Shown here: one piece after another, positions 25,049 through 34,682 of the stretch
Position numbering within the stretch: position 1 is the first letter of the stretch
How the letters are laid out: each line of letters begins with the position of its first letter
Origin: Botrimarina mediterranea
GTDB lineage: Bacteria > Planctomycetota > Planctomycetia > Pirellulales > Lacipirellulaceae
NCBI RefSeq assembly: GCF_007753265.1
Contig: NZ_CP036349.1
Coordinates: 2,761,363-2,825,362, forward strand
Direction: 5' to 3'
DNA: 64,000 nucleotides
Made by a program: the position numbers and the translations under genes
Notes under the pieces: generated by a model
The model's input: only the letters and a program-made list of their open reading frames with translations
Database searches by the model: none
Told to the model about the DNA's origin: nothing

Positions 25049-27049
25049 ATGCGCCTTGCTTCGCTGAACGCCGTTTGTTTATTGAATCGATTCGCCCCGG
25101 TCGCACTGACCGTTGCCTTGGTGGCGTCAGCCGCTGCGGCTTGGGCTGCGCCGAAAGCCGCTGAGATCTTCCCCGCGGAGACCGTCGGCTTCGCTGCGGC
25201 CGAGGACGCCGTCGATCTTGGCGAGCGGTGGGAAAGGACCCAAGCCGGCCGCTTTACGTCCGACCCGACGATGAAGCCGTTCGTTGATCAGGTCCGCAGG
25301 CGGATGAGCGGACAGCTCGGCTCGCTGGAGCAGCGTCTCGGCGTGACGATCGACGATTTTCGCAACGTCGCCACCGGCGAGGTGGCCGTCGGCGTCGTGA
25401 AGTCGAATGTCAAGAACCAACGCGGGACGCTCGCCGCACTGGTCGACGCAACGGGACGTGACGCCGAAGCGAAGTCATTGCTCTCAAGTATCGACAAACG
25501 CTTAACGCAACGCGGCGCCAAGCGGTCCACCGCGGGCGAGCTTACGATCTATGTTCTCCCGGAGGATAAGCAGGCAGACCTAACAGAGCGAACCGCCGCT
25601 GTCTTCCACCAAGGGGGCTACGTCGGCGTCACCGAGAGCCAACAGGTTGCGGCCGACTTACTCACCCGTCTCCGCGGTCAGAAGTCGGGAGAGGTGCTCG
25701 CAAACGTGGCGGCCTACAAAGAAACCCAAGCCCGGGCCCGCAAGGCCGCCGGTCGCTCCGAGACCCACTTGAGTTGGTATCTCGCGCCATTCGAGTACCA
25801 AGCCGCTACCCGCGACGCCATAACCGAGGGCGTGCTGCCGGACAAGAAAGACACGCTAGCCATCCTCGCCGAGCAAGGCTTTGACGCCATTACCGGCATC
25901 GGCGGCTTAGTAAGCGTTGCGACGTCGCCGGAGCGCGACTTCGTGCACCATACCTTCGTTTTCGCGCCCCCGAAGCCAGGGACCGCGGGCAAGCCAGCGG
26001 ACCAGCGGTACGAGGGGGGGATGCGGATGCTCGAACTCCCGAACTCCGCCGAACGTCTCTCGGCCGATAGCCCGCCGGTCGAGCCGTGGGCGCCACGCCA
26101 GGTGGCGACCTACAAGACCCTGCACGTCGATGTTGAGAATGTGTTCGAGCACCTACCGTCCACCTTCGACGCCTTCGCCGGCTACAAGGGCGCCTTCGAG
26201 AACGTTCTTACCGGACTTGAGAAGGACCCCTACGGACCCAAGATCAACGTCAAGCGTGACATCCTCCCGTACTTCGGTACACGGGCGGTCGTGATGACCG
26301 ACTATACGCTTCCCATCGATCCCAAGTGTGAGCGATACCTGCTCGTGATCGACGTCAAGGATGAAGCCGCCCTCCGCGAGCCGATCGACCGCTGGCTCTA
26401 TAGCGACGGCGCCGAACAGAAGGAGATCGAGGGCGTTCCCTATTGGGAAATGGTTCCCGAAGATCAAGCCCTGGGGCACGACGACCTCGACCCGCTGGCG
26501 CCGCTCGGCGAGCCCGTTCAGCCGGTCCAAGGCGAGCGTGAAGAGCGAGTCCTGCAACGCGCCGCCGTCTGCCTCCACCAGGGCCGGCTGGCGATCGCTT
26601 CCGACGCCGACTTCCTCCGTCAGGCGGTGTTCGGCGTGTCGGCGGGCGAGTCGCTCTCGCACAGCCCCGACATGCGGGCCACGATCGGCGCCCTCGCCGA
26701 TATCGCCCCCGGCGATCGCTGCGTCTGGACTTTTACCCGCAGTGACGAGGCGTTCCGTCCGACGTACCAACTTGTCCGCGAAGGCAAGATGCCCAAGTCG
26801 CAGACGTTCTTCGGCCGGTTGCTTAACCGCATGATGACCACCGAAGAGCAACGCGAAGTCGGCGCCGAGCGAGAGCAGAAGGTCCAAGGCGACCGTCTGC
26901 CGTCGTTCGAACTGGCCCGCCGGTACTTCGGCCCCTCGGCGCGCAGCGTCCGCAGCGAAGACGACGGCTGGCTGATCAGCGGCGTCGTGCTGAGCAAGGC
27001 GCCCGAAGGCGACCGCCCGGCGGCGTCGGTTGCGCAGAACCAACGATAG
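25049..27049 (+). CDS. secreted protein of unknown function
   Basis: A 666-residue protein from MRLASLNAVCLLNRF, whose hydrophobic run (VALTVALVASAAAAWAA) is a signal peptide. A TTG at 25004 follows AGGAGA by about ten bases and would add 15 residues, so the start is uncertain. The body contains repeated mixed alpha/beta units and phrases such as FPAETVGFAAAEDAVDLGERWERTQAG and ALVDATGRDAEAK. It has the flavour of planctomycete DUF3352-like proteins, but I do not recognise it firmly. It converges on the alpha/beta hydrolase gene across a hairpin terminator. Confidence 0.75.
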   Translation: MRLASLNAVCLLNRFAPVALTVALVASAAAAWAAPKAAEIFPAETVGFAAAEDAVDLGERWERTQAGRFTSDPTMKPFVDQVRRRMSGQLGSLEQRLGVTIDDFRNVATGEVAVGVVKSNVKNQRGTLAALVDATGRDAEAKSLLSSIDKRLTQRGAKRSTAGELTIYVLPEDKQADLTERTAAVFHQGGYVGVTESQQVAADLLTRLRGQKSGEVLANVAAYKETQARARKAAGRSETHLSWYLAPFEYQAATRDAITEGVLPDKKDTLAILAEQGFDAITGIGGLVSVATSPERDFVHHTFVFAPPKPGTAGKPADQRYEGGMRMLELPNSAERLSADSPPVEPWAPRQVATYKTLHVDVENVFEHLPSTFDAFAGYKGAFENVLTGLEKDPYGPKINVKRDILPYFGTRAVVMTDYTLPIDPKCERYLLVIDVKDEAALREPIDRWLYSDGAEQKEIEGVPYWEMVPEDQALGHDDLDPLAPLGEPVQPVQGEREERVLQRAAVCLHQGRLAIASDADFLRQAVFGVSAGESLSHSPDMRATIGALADIAPGDRCVWTFTRSDEAFRPTYQLVREGKMPKSQTFFGRLLNRMMTTEEQREVGAEREQKVQGDRLPSFELARRYFGPSARSVRSEDDGWLISGVVLSKAPEGDRPAASVAQNQR

Positions 27050-27066
27050 AGTTCGCCTGCGATAGT

Positions 27067-27089
27067 CCCCCTCCTTAAAACGGAGGGGG
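27067..27089. terminator. bidirectional terminator between convergent genes
   Basis: CCCCCTCC and GGAGGGGG pair perfectly around TTAAAAC, 18 bases after the upstream stop and just before the stop of the convergent gene. There is no strong T-run on either side. Confidence 0.6.
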
Positions 27090-27092
27090 GAT

Positions 27093-29546
27093 CTACGGCG
27101 ACTCTACCTTCGCCCAATAGGGCCGCTTCCGATCCGCCCGCGTCCGCACGTCTTCAAGCAGTGTCTTCAGGTCGGGCTGTACCCGTTCGTCACGGGCGAC
27201 GAGCCGCTTGCCGTTGTGCTCGATCTCAATCGGTTCGGTGAAGTTCACGAGTTCGGGTGAGAGCCAAACCGTCACCTTCTCAGCGCCGGTGTAGAGGCCC
27301 AGCTTGTTGCCGCTGAACTTGCGGCCACGGATCGACGCCGCGCGGACGCCGCGATCCGGGGGCCACTCGGCTGGAGCTGTCATCGACTTCTCGGGGAGGC
27401 CGCTGGCCTCGATCCACCAAAAGAAGTTGTCCCACGGCCGCATCGTGAAGCACTCGAACTCTTCGGGCGGGGGCCCACGACGCTTGCGATTCATCCATTC
27501 GAAGGCGAGTTGGAGGTCGTCGGACAGCGGGTCGTAACCGCGTCCGCGGTACTCGACGACGGTCGTATCGTTCCGAGGACGCAGGTAGCGATCGAGTTCG
27601 CGCGCGTTGCGGGCGATCTTGTCGCCGTCGAGTTCGCCGAGCACGATGCGCCACGGGACGAACTCGGAGTTTTTCCAATACCACGCACAGTACTGATCGG
27701 CGACGCCGAGGAAGGGGAGGGCGCCCGCCCATAAGTCGGGGTGGGCGAGCGCCAGGTCCCACGCCAAGTCGCCGCCGGCGCCGTGCCCGGTGACGAATAC
27801 CCGGTCGGGGTCGATAGCGACCCGGCGCATCGCGTCTCGAAGCGATGCGAGCACCGCCGCGTGCTCTTCGGCGGTATAACCATAACGGAGTTGATTGCTC
27901 CAAGCCCATTCGACCGCGACGACGACATAGCCGTGCCGCGTCGCCTGCCCGACCCGGCCAATCCCTTCGCGGACGCCGCCGGACCAGAAGTCGAGCTGCC
28001 GCTCCGGCGCGACGCCGAGGTCGCCCAGCGTGACGATCGTCGGGTAGCTGCGTAGCGGGTCGTACTCGGGCGGCAGCTGCACGACCCAACGGACCTCGCG
28101 GTCGCCCACCTTCACAAAACGCTCGAAGTAACCGGGCACGGCGCCGGTGGTGGGTGGCGATGCGGCGGATTCGGATTCGTTATCGACCGGGTCCACCAGC
28201 GGCAGCGGGGGCTCCATCCGGGCGACCAGCTCGGCGATCTTCGAGACCTCGGCGCCCTCGGCGTCTTGCAGCGTCAAGAAGACCGCGTCGCGAGCCTGGG
28301 CGTCGCGCGTCGAGAGGTAACGCCGCATATTGTCACGAATCCGCACCAGCTGCAACGCGCCCGGCAGCGAGTCCACCGCGTTGTTCGATCCGAGCAGCCA
28401 GCCGCTGATCGCCACCGCGGCGAGTTCTTCGGCGCCGAGGGCGTTGCCCGTCGCCAGTTGCCGAAACGCCGTCAAGCGGTCTTCACTGGCCGAGCTGAGC
28501 CGCTGCTTGATCTCGGCGACAATGATCGCCGCGACGCGACGCGTCGCTTCGTCTTGCAAGCCCTCGACGGTGCGTTCGAGTTGATCGAGCAGGTCGGCGC
28601 GGAGGTCGCGTGTCGCGTCGTCGTCGTCGAGAAGCTCGCGCACGCGTTGCAGCGTGTCGCCGGCGACGCCGTCGGCGGGGAAGCGTTCGAGCAGCGACCG
28701 AGCCAGCTGGTGTTGCCCCGCCGCTTGCCTCAGCTCGATCTCCGCCAGCAGCGTCCGCGAAGCCAGCTCACGCAGCCGCCGCAGGTTGTCGTCGATGTCC
28801 TCGGCCTCAACGCCCGCGCGACCGGCGAAGTCGTTGCGGATGGTTTCAAGTTCCCGCGCCGCGTCGCGGTAACGCTCCGCCTGCAGGTACAGCCGCACGA
28901 CCTGCATCCGCTGGTCGAAGTCGTCTTGTGCGACAGCGCCCGTCAGGATTGTGCTCAGCGTTTCGCGCGGCAGGCTGCTGGTCGCCAACCGCATGTCCCA
29001 GATGTAACTGCGGGGCTCGGCGCGGAGGCCTTGCACGCGTGTGTAGACCGGGGTGACCTCGGTGACGCCCTGGATGACAGAGATCGGGCCTTTGTCGCTC
29101 GGCAACTCGATGATCCGCCGGCCATGGTCGTCGAACGGGCTGACCCGCGACGGCGCACCGATCACCCCCAGCGATGCGCCGCGTTTGGCGTCGTTCTGCC
29201 AGACCCGGATCTTGACCGTGGGTTCACCGCGCTGATCGAGCACCTCACGGACGGCCGTCTTGTGCAGGTACGTGCGCCGTAGGCCGTCTTCGACGACGAG
29301 GATCGACTTGAGGTTGGTTCCGCCCGAGGCGGTATTGGGCGCCAGCGGGTCTTCGGCGACGCCGCTTGTCTCGCCCAACTCGCCAACGAGGACGCGGCCG
29401 TCTTTGATCTGGATGGTCGCGGCTGTCGCTAGGCTGGCCGCAAAGCCGGCGAGCGGCAGGCACGCGGCGCCGGCCAGACAAAAACGCCAAAGCGTCTTCA
29501 CCGCCGGCGCGGGGGGAAAACGCAAGGTACGTTTTAGATAGGCCAT
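27093..29546 (-). CDS. secreted protein with C-terminal alpha/beta hydrolase (esterase-like) domain
   Basis: An 817-residue protein. The N-terminus has a long positively charged region and a hydrophobic segment (FCLAGAACLPLAGFAASLATAA) that looks like a signal peptide. Residues of about 45-150 contain a beta-rich segment (IQIKDGRVLVGELGE). Residues of about 190-420 are helical and arginine-rich. The C-terminal 330 residues form an esterase/polyhydroxybutyrate-depolymerase-like domain, with PEYDPLRSYPTIVTLGD, a nucleophile-elbow-like GHGAGGD where Ala replaces the usual Ser, and a later PWRIVLGELDGDK. The elbow GHGAG lacks the normal serine, so catalysis is doubtful. Confidence 0.75.
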   Translation of the reverse strand: MAYLKRTLRFPPAPAVKTLWRFCLAGAACLPLAGFAASLATAATIQIKDGRVLVGELGETSGVAEDPLAPNTASGGTNLKSILVVEDGLRRTYLHKTAVREVLDQRGEPTVKIRVWQNDAKRGASLGVIGAPSRVSPFDDHGRRIIELPSDKGPISVIQGVTEVTPVYTRVQGLRAEPRSYIWDMRLATSSLPRETLSTILTGAVAQDDFDQRMQVVRLYLQAERYRDAARELETIRNDFAGRAGVEAEDIDDNLRRLRELASRTLLAEIELRQAAGQHQLARSLLERFPADGVAGDTLQRVRELLDDDDATRDLRADLLDQLERTVEGLQDEATRRVAAIIVAEIKQRLSSASEDRLTAFRQLATGNALGAEELAAVAISGWLLGSNNAVDSLPGALQLVRIRDNMRRYLSTRDAQARDAVFLTLQDAEGAEVSKIAELVARMEPPLPLVDPVDNESESAASPPTTGAVPGYFERFVKVGDREVRWVVQLPPEYDPLRSYPTIVTLGDLGVAPERQLDFWSGGVREGIGRVGQATRHGYVVVAVEWAWSNQLRYGYTAEEHAAVLASLRDAMRRVAIDPDRVFVTGHGAGGDLAWDLALAHPDLWAGALPFLGVADQYCAWYWKNSEFVPWRIVLGELDGDKIARNARELDRYLRPRNDTTVVEYRGRGYDPLSDDLQLAFEWMNRKRRGPPPEEFECFTMRPWDNFFWWIEASGLPEKSMTAPAEWPPDRGVRAASIRGRKFSGNKLGLYTGAEKVTVWLSPELVNFTEPIEIEHNGKRLVARDERVQPDLKTLLEDVRTRADRKRPYWAKVESP

Positions 29547-29767
29547 AACAGATCGCGGGCGGCGGGCCCCACCGGTTCGCCAGCGGGCGATTTTCGTCGA
29601 GGAGCACTACTAACTATCTTCGGGCGCGGCTCGCGGGGGTCAAACCTCTGGCAGCCGCTTGCCGCCAATCAATGGCGCGACGTTCGCTTGCCGCTACCCC
29701 GACCGCTACATCCGCTACCACTGACCGACCCTCTGGCCCTTGAGCTGACCCTCTGAGGACGTGTCCG

Positions 29768-30268
29768 ATGCCCGATCCGCCCGCGATTCAACACCCCCGA
29801 CGGACTTCTAACAAGAAACACCACACGGCGACGGCGTTCGCCCCGCCGATCGTCCGGGCGACGGCCGCCCTGGCTTGGCTCGTTTCGGCGGTCTGCTTCA
29901 TCCGCGCGGCGAGCCTCTGGTTCGGCGGCGTGCAGGACTTCACCGACGCCGTCTTCTTCCTCGGCCTGGGGGGCGGCGCCGCGTATCTAGGCTTGGCCCT
30001 GCCGCGACGGGTCGTCTCGGCGTGGCGGGCGTGCCGGCAACTCGCCGCCGCGACGGGCACGATCAACATGGTGGTGATGCCCGCCCTTGTTGTGGCGGGG
30101 GCCCTGGCGGTCGGCTACCGGCTCTGGTCCGGCGTCGATCCCGCCCTCGCCGCCTGGACCGTCAAACTCTGCGTCGCCGGCGTGGCCACCGCCGTGCCGT
30201 GGATGTTCTACCACGCATTGGGGGACGACCGGGTGAGAAGCTGGTTCTGCGCGGTCGACTGCCGATGA
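29768..30268 (+). CDS. small membrane protein, unknown
   Basis: A 166-residue protein with a charged histidine/lysine-rich start and about four hydrophobic segments (ATAALAWLVSAVCFI, FTDAVFFLGLGGGAAYLGLAL, MVVMPALVVAGALAVGYRL, LCVAGVATAVPWMFY). A GAGGA site lies 11 bases before the ATG. No known domain is recognised. It ends eight bases before a paired inverted repeat. Confidence 0.6.
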   Translation: MPDPPAIQHPRRTSNKKHHTATAFAPPIVRATAALAWLVSAVCFIRAASLWFGGVQDFTDAVFFLGLGGGAAYLGLALPRRVVSAWRACRQLAAATGTINMVVMPALVVAGALAVGYRLWSGVDPALAAWTVKLCVAGVATAVPWMFYHALGDDRVRSWFCAVDCR

Positions 30269-30275
30269 GGGGCGG

Positions 30276-30394
30276 AATGACCAATGTCCAAGCCCCAATG
30301 ACCAATGGAAGGGGCCAGGAGTCAGTAATCAGGATGAGCTTGTGCGGCGGTGCCTCATTGGTCATTGGGACTTGGTCATTGGTCATTGGTCATT
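30276..30394. repeat. REPIN-like inverted doublet E
   Basis: Left arm 30276-30308 (AATGACCAATG, spacer TCCAAGCCCC, AATGACCAATG) and right arm 30356-30394 are imperfect reverse complements. The right arm carries additional copies of the seven-base unit TGGTCAT. It lies between the small membrane protein and the HD gene. Confidence 0.75.
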
Positions 30395-30446
30395 AGCTGC
30401 CCTCGGCGTCTTGGCGGTGAGCTTCTAACCGGCGAGAATCGCCGGC

Positions 30447-31856
30447 ATGAAGGACTTCACCCGCGAAAGCCTCGTTCACGACCCGGTGCATGGCTACGTG
30501 CCGTTCGTCTCGGTCGTGCCCGACGGCGAAGTAAGCGAACGCCGGCTGCTCGACAACCCGTGGCTCCAGCGGCTGAGGCAGATCCACCAACTCCAGACCG
30601 CTTGGTGGGTCTATCCGTCCGCCGAGCACACGAGGTTCCAGCACGTCATCGGCGCCATGCACATGGCGAGCCGGGCGGTCGAGACGCTCTACGAATCGCT
30701 GCACGACGTCTGTAAGGGGGACGTTCCTAGTCGCAAGGCGGTCGATTGCCTCTGCCGCACCGCGGCCCTGCTGCACGACGTCGGCCACGGGCCGTTCGGC
30801 CACTTCTTCGACGAGCACTTCCTCAAGCCGCACTACGGCCTGACGCACGAGACGCTCGGCGCCTTCATCATTGAGCACGAGCTGGCGAAGCTGCTCGAGG
30901 GCATCTACGAGTGCCCCAGCGGCCGCATGCAGGCGGGCGAGTCGATCGACCCGGCGCACGTCGCCATGCTCATTCAGCGTCCCAAGCGGGACGACTCCAG
31001 CGAGTGGCCGCGCTGGCTAGTGCTGCTGCGGAGCCTCTTCTGCGGGCTCTACACCGTGGACAGCATGGACTTCGTCCTCCGCGACGCCTACATGACCGGC
31101 TACAGCGCCCGGGCGTACGACCTCGAACGTCTGTTGCGCTACAGCTTCTTCAGCGACCGCGGCCTGACGATCCACCAGAAGGGGCTTTCGGCCCTGATCA
31201 AGTTCGTCCAGACGAAGAGCGAGCTGTTCCGCGCCGTCTACTTCCATCGCACCGTGCGGGCGATCGACAAGACGTTGCGCGACATCTTCGTCGATAGCCG
31301 TGAGCTGCTGTTCCCCCACGACCCCCGTGAGCGGCTCGACGACTACTGCCGGTTCACCGAGTGGTCGCTGCTAATCGACGTGAGCCGCTGGGCCGAGTCG
31401 AGCGACGCCAAGAAGCGACTGCTCGCACCGCGTTGGGAACGCATTCTCGGCCGTGAGGTCGATTGGATCGCGGTCGAGGACCGCAACGTCACGTACCGCC
31501 CCGGCGAGTCGGAACAGTCGAGCCTGTTCAGCGACGCCGGCCTGTTGGAGCACGCCATCCGTAGCCGCCTGCCCGCCGATATCGAAGACCTGCCGATGCA
31601 GATCGACTTGCCGCGCCACATCTACCGGCCCGACGCGCTGGCTGCAACGGCGGGCCAGAACTATCAGTTCAAACCGTCAACGGGCAAGGTTTATCCGCTG
31701 ACCGACGATCAACTCTTCCGCCAGCTGCCGGTCGCCCACCGCGCTTGCCGTGTCTACTTGCAGAAGAACCACCCGAAAGAACACGCCGCCGCGGTTGGCG
31801 AAGCGCTCGACGCGCTTGTCGGCAGCCGGAGCGAAGACGATCTAACAAATATGTAA
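30447..31856 (+). CDS. HD-superfamily phosphohydrolase (dNTPase/SAMHD1-like)
   Basis: A 469-residue protein with HD-domain metal motifs: HTRFQHVIG (His near 70), LLHDVGHGPFGH (HD pair near 112), a downstream HETLG (near 135) and DSMDFVLRDAYMTG (Asp near 205). The start DPVHGYVPF and the spacing match the dGTPase/SAMHD1-like HD family, which hydrolyses deoxynucleoside triphosphates; many bacterial members are uncharacterised. It is cytoplasmic. It is separated from purB by a repeat element. Confidence 0.87.
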   Translation: MKDFTRESLVHDPVHGYVPFVSVVPDGEVSERRLLDNPWLQRLRQIHQLQTAWWVYPSAEHTRFQHVIGAMHMASRAVETLYESLHDVCKGDVPSRKAVDCLCRTAALLHDVGHGPFGHFFDEHFLKPHYGLTHETLGAFIIEHELAKLLEGIYECPSGRMQAGESIDPAHVAMLIQRPKRDDSSEWPRWLVLLRSLFCGLYTVDSMDFVLRDAYMTGYSARAYDLERLLRYSFFSDRGLTIHQKGLSALIKFVQTKSELFRAVYFHRTVRAIDKTLRDIFVDSRELLFPHDPRERLDDYCRFTEWSLLIDVSRWAESSDAKKRLLAPRWERILGREVDWIAVEDRNVTYRPGESEQSSLFSDAGLLEHAIRSRLPADIEDLPMQIDLPRHIYRPDALAATAGQNYQFKPSTGKVYPLTDDQLFRQLPVAHRACRVYLQKNHPKEHAAAVGEALDALVGSRSEDDLTNM

Positions 31857-31864
31857 AGAAGAAC

Positions 31865-31959
31865 GGGACGCGGATGTCAACGGATTCAGCGGATCGACGC
31901 GGATCCAAGCTGAGACCAATCCGCGTTGATCCTTAATAATCCGTGAAAATCCGCGTCCC
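31865..31959. repeat. REPIN-like inverted doublet F
   Basis: The left arm (31865-31904, GGGACGCGGAT, ACGGATT, GACGCGGAT) and right arm (31919-31959, ATCCGCGTTGAT, AATCCGTG, ATCCGCGTCCC) are imperfect reverse complements. It fills most of the 122-base gap between the HD gene and purB, so the start of purB must be read after it. Confidence 0.75.
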
Positions 31960-31978
31960 CCTTTTGTCCCGCCAGACG

Positions 31979-33409
31979 ATGCCCGACCACGAAGTTTATG
32001 AGAACCCCCTAATCTCGCGCTACGCCTCGCGCCCGATGGCGTCGTTGTGGGGAGCGCAGAAGAAGTTCTCGACCTGGCGGCGGCTGTGGGTGTGGCTCGC
32101 CGAGGCGGAGGCGGAGTTGGGGCTGCCGATCACCGCGGCGCAGCTCGACGAACTGCGGGCGAAGGTCGATGACATCGACTTCACCGCCGCGGCGGGCTAC
32201 GAGAAGAAGCTCCGTCACGACGTGATGGCTCATGTCCACACGTACGGTGACGCGTGTCCCAATGCGAAGGGCATCATCCACCTCGGCGCGACGAGCAACT
32301 TTGTCGTCGATAACGCCGACGTGATTGTCATCCGCGAGTCGCTGGAACTCGTCGCCAGCCGCTTGGCGGCCGTCATCGACGCCCTCGCCGCGTTCGCCGA
32401 GAAGCACCGCGACCTACCGACGCTCGGCTTCACGCACTTGCAGCCCGCCCAGCCGACGACTGTCGGCAAGCGCGCGACGCTCTGGTGCTACGACCTGGCG
32501 CTTGACCTCGCCGAAGTTGAGCACCGCATCGCGACGCTCAAGGCCCGCAGCACGAAGGGGACTACCGGCACGCAGGCGAGCTTCCTCGAGCTCTTCGAGG
32601 GCGATCACGACAAGTGCCGCCAGCTCGAACAACGCGTCGCCGAGAAGATGGGCTTTGACGCTTCTTATGCGGTAACGGGCCAGACGTACCCGCGAAAGGT
32701 CGACGCCCAGGTGCTCGACTGCCTCTCGGGGATCGCCGCGAGCGCTCACAAGGCGACGACTGACCTCCGCATCCTGGCGATGCGCAAGGAAATCGAAGAG
32801 CCCTTCGAAGAGCACCAGATCGGTTCGTCGGCGATGCCCTACAAGCGCAATCCGATGCGTAGCGAGCGGATCGGCGCGCTGTCGCGGTTCGTGATGAGCC
32901 TCGCCCAGAACGGCGCCGCCACGCACGCCACGCAGTGGATGGAGCGGACGCTCGACGACTCGGCCAATCGCCGGCTCTCGCTGCCGCAGGCGTTCCTTGG
33001 CGTCGATGCGGTGCTGGTGATCTACGAGAACGTGGCGCGCGGCATGGTGGTCTACCCCGAGGTGATCGCCAAGAACCTCCGCGAAGAGCTGCCGTTCATG
33101 ATCACCGAGAACGTGCTGATGGAAGCCGTCAAAGCGGGCGGCGACCGCCAAGACCTCCACGAAAAAATCCGCCAACACAGCCAAGCCGCCGGCGCGGTTG
33201 TCAAACAACAAGGGGGCGCCAACGACTTGCTCGATCGCTTGCGCAGCGACGACGCCTTCAAAGCCGTCGACCTCGGCAGCATCGCCGACCCTTCGCAACT
33301 CGTGGGCCGCGCGCCGCAGCAGGTGGACGAGTTCCTCACCGAGGTCGTCGCGCCCATCCGCGAGCGCTACGCTGACCGGGCTGCCGAAGGCGAAGAGCTG
33401 CGTGTCTAA
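31979..33409 (+). CDS. purB: adenylosuccinate lyase
   Basis: A 476-residue enzyme of the fumarase/aspartase superfamily. The signature [18 protein letters not shown] contains the catalytic flexible-loop serine. [13 protein letters not shown] at the start and THAT-like helices are as in eukaryotic-type ADSL. It cleaves adenylosuccinate to AMP and SAICAR to AICAR in purine synthesis. I start at [10 protein letters not shown] because the frame upstream lies inside the repeat element; a longer frame starts 12 codons earlier. Cytoplasmic. Confidence 0.96.
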   Translation: MPDHEVYENPLISRYASRPMASLWGAQKKFSTWRRLWVWLAEAEAELGLPITAAQLDELRAKVDDIDFTAAAGYEKKLRHDVMAHVHTYGDACPNAKGIIHLGATSNFVVDNADVIVIRESLELVASRLAAVIDALAAFAEKHRDLPTLGFTHLQPAQPTTVGKRATLWCYDLALDLAEVEHRIATLKARSTKGTTGTQASFLELFEGDHDKCRQLEQRVAEKMGFDASYAVTGQTYPRKVDAQVLDCLSGIAASAHKATTDLRILAMRKEIEEPFEEHQIGSSAMPYKRNPMRSERIGALSRFVMSLAQNGAATHATQWMERTLDDSANRRLSLPQAFLGVDAVLVIYENVARGMVVYPEVIAKNLREELPFMITENVLMEAVKAGGDRQDLHEKIRQHSQAAGAVVKQQGGANDLLDRLRSDDAFKAVDLGSIADPSQLVGRAPQQVDEFLTEVVAPIRERYADRAAEGEELRV

Positions 33410-33429
33410 AGACGCCGCATCGTTTCGTG

Positions 33430-33456
33430 TTCACCACGCCTGCGATCGCTTATACT
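33430..33456 (+). promoter_or_regulatory. possible sigma-70-type promoter
   Basis: TATACT at 33451 with TTCACC upstream at a 15-base gap, followed 47 bases later by the start of the PEP-CTERM gene. The gap is short and the -35 is weak. Confidence 0.3.
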
Positions 33457-33502
33457 CCCTTCACAGAAGTTCGGGCCTGCTCCTCTGCCAAAGGTTCTAA
33501 CG

Positions 33503-34174
33503 ATGCCATGCAAGCGAGCATTGGTGGCGGCCATTGTGAGTTTAGCCATCGCTGTCGATGCCTCTGAGAGTTGTGCGGCGACGCTCCCGAGCACCGGTTT
33601 GCAGCTACAGGCCACCGCCAACGTCTCCATCGACCCCAGCGCCTTCTTCAGGCCTGGTGAAGAAATCACGATCCGCTTCGACCTGCGCCCCGAAGACCTG
33701 CGTCGGTCCACCGCCAGGCCATCCACGGGCTGGTCATTCCTCTACGTCAATAATCCGATACCGGTCCATGTTTCCAGTGAACGCGCGGGCGAACACCCAA
33801 CGGTCGGCGTGATCGGACGTCTCTTGGCGACGAGCGGCGCCTCAACGATGGACCAGATACGCGTCGACGTACTAGTGGGAAACGAAGTTGTGCCCGTGAT
33901 CACCATCCCGCGGACGCTTGACCCCACAACTTTCCCGCTGTCGATCGAAGCGATGCTGGAGGCGATCCGGCAGTCCATCGAGGATCCCGGGGTAACGCCG
34001 ATCAACGCGGACGGGATGCTCTTGGTGGACACCGGGCCTGGACCTGGAGACCGAGAGATCGTCCGATTCGTCAACGCCCGCTGGTCGCTGATCCCAGAAC
34101 CGGGGACGACGGCAAGCGTCATGATCGCCATCCTGCCGGGCTGGTTCGTGCGTCGGAAAGCCCACGAAAACTAG
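33503..34174 (+). CDS. secreted PEP-CTERM protein, unknown function
   Basis: A 223-residue protein with signal peptide MPCKRALVAAIVSLAIAVDASESCAA and C-terminal tail LIPEPGTTASVMIAILPGWFVRRKAHEN, a PEP-CTERM sequence. The body is beta-rich and holds no domain I recognise (VNVSIDPSAFFRPGEEITIRF). It is convergent with the TadE-like gene, 23 bases apart. Confidence 0.8.
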   Translation: MPCKRALVAAIVSLAIAVDASESCAATLPSTGLQLQATANVSIDPSAFFRPGEEITIRFDLRPEDLRRSTARPSTGWSFLYVNNPIPVHVSSERAGEHPTVGVIGRLLATSGASTMDQIRVDVLVGNEVVPVITIPRTLDPTTFPLSIEAMLEAIRQSIEDPGVTPINADGMLLVDTGPGPGDREIVRFVNARWSLIPEPGTTASVMIAILPGWFVRRKAHEN

Positions 34175-34197
34175 CCGCGCGTCGAACCGCGGCGCAA

Positions 34198-34629
34198 TCA
34201 GTTGAACCCTTCTTTTCGCATCACGGACGTTGCCGTCAGCGTTTGCCCGCCGAGGAACCACGGCGTTGGGCTCCAGCTGACGGAGAGGAAATCGACCGTT
34301 AGCGTCATGGTGATCAAGTCGCCCCCCTTGGCCGTGCCCGGGTCTGGCGAAACCGTCGCGGTGACGCCCGGCACCGAGGCGCCGGCGGCGTAATTCACCG
34401 CGGACGTGACGGCGCCCGCCGAGGTGCCGTTGAGGGTCGCCGCCTCACGGGCGCCGACCCGCGAGGCGTTCACTAGCACCTGCTGCACCATCAGCGCTCG
34501 GCCGATCTCGATGCAGCCGAGGATCATCAGGAAGAACAACGGCGCGACGATCGCGAACTCGACCACCGCGGCGCCGCGGCGGTCGGTTTGGCGTGAACGG
34601 CGGCGAGGGCGTGGCCGGTTGGCGTACAT
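34198..34629 (-). CDS. TadE-like pilus/pseudopilin protein
   Basis: A 143-residue protein with a hydrophilic start, then the TadE/TadG motif RRGAAVVEFAIVAPLFFLMILGCIEIGRALMVQQ: Glu close to a single N-terminal membrane helix. The rest is a small beta domain with a hydrophobic end. Proteins of this type are minor components or assembly factors of Flp/Tad pili. The larger TadG-like gene is immediately upstream (53 bases). No Tad ATPase genes are in the window. Confidence 0.88.
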   Translation of the reverse strand: MYANRPRPRRRSRQTDRRGAAVVEFAIVAPLFFLMILGCIEIGRALMVQQVLVNASRVGAREAATLNGTSAGAVTSAVNYAAGASVPGVTATVSPDPGTAKGGDLITMTLTVDFLSVSWSPTPWFLGGQTLTATSVMRKEGFN

Positions 34630-34682
34630 TCGAGGGGTGCCACTGCTAGAGGTGTGGGGGCGTCAAGTCAAAGCCGCAGCGG

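Noticed and set aside
28266-29282. A 338-codon plus-strand frame opposite the esterase-like gene
   Set aside because: Antisense shadow with biased composition and no ribosome site or known domain.
24023-30394. CRISPR-like short repeats at 24.0 kb and 30.3 kb
   Set aside because: The repeat units are seven to eight bases with no unique spacers of constant length, and the loci are inverted pairs. No cas gene is present.
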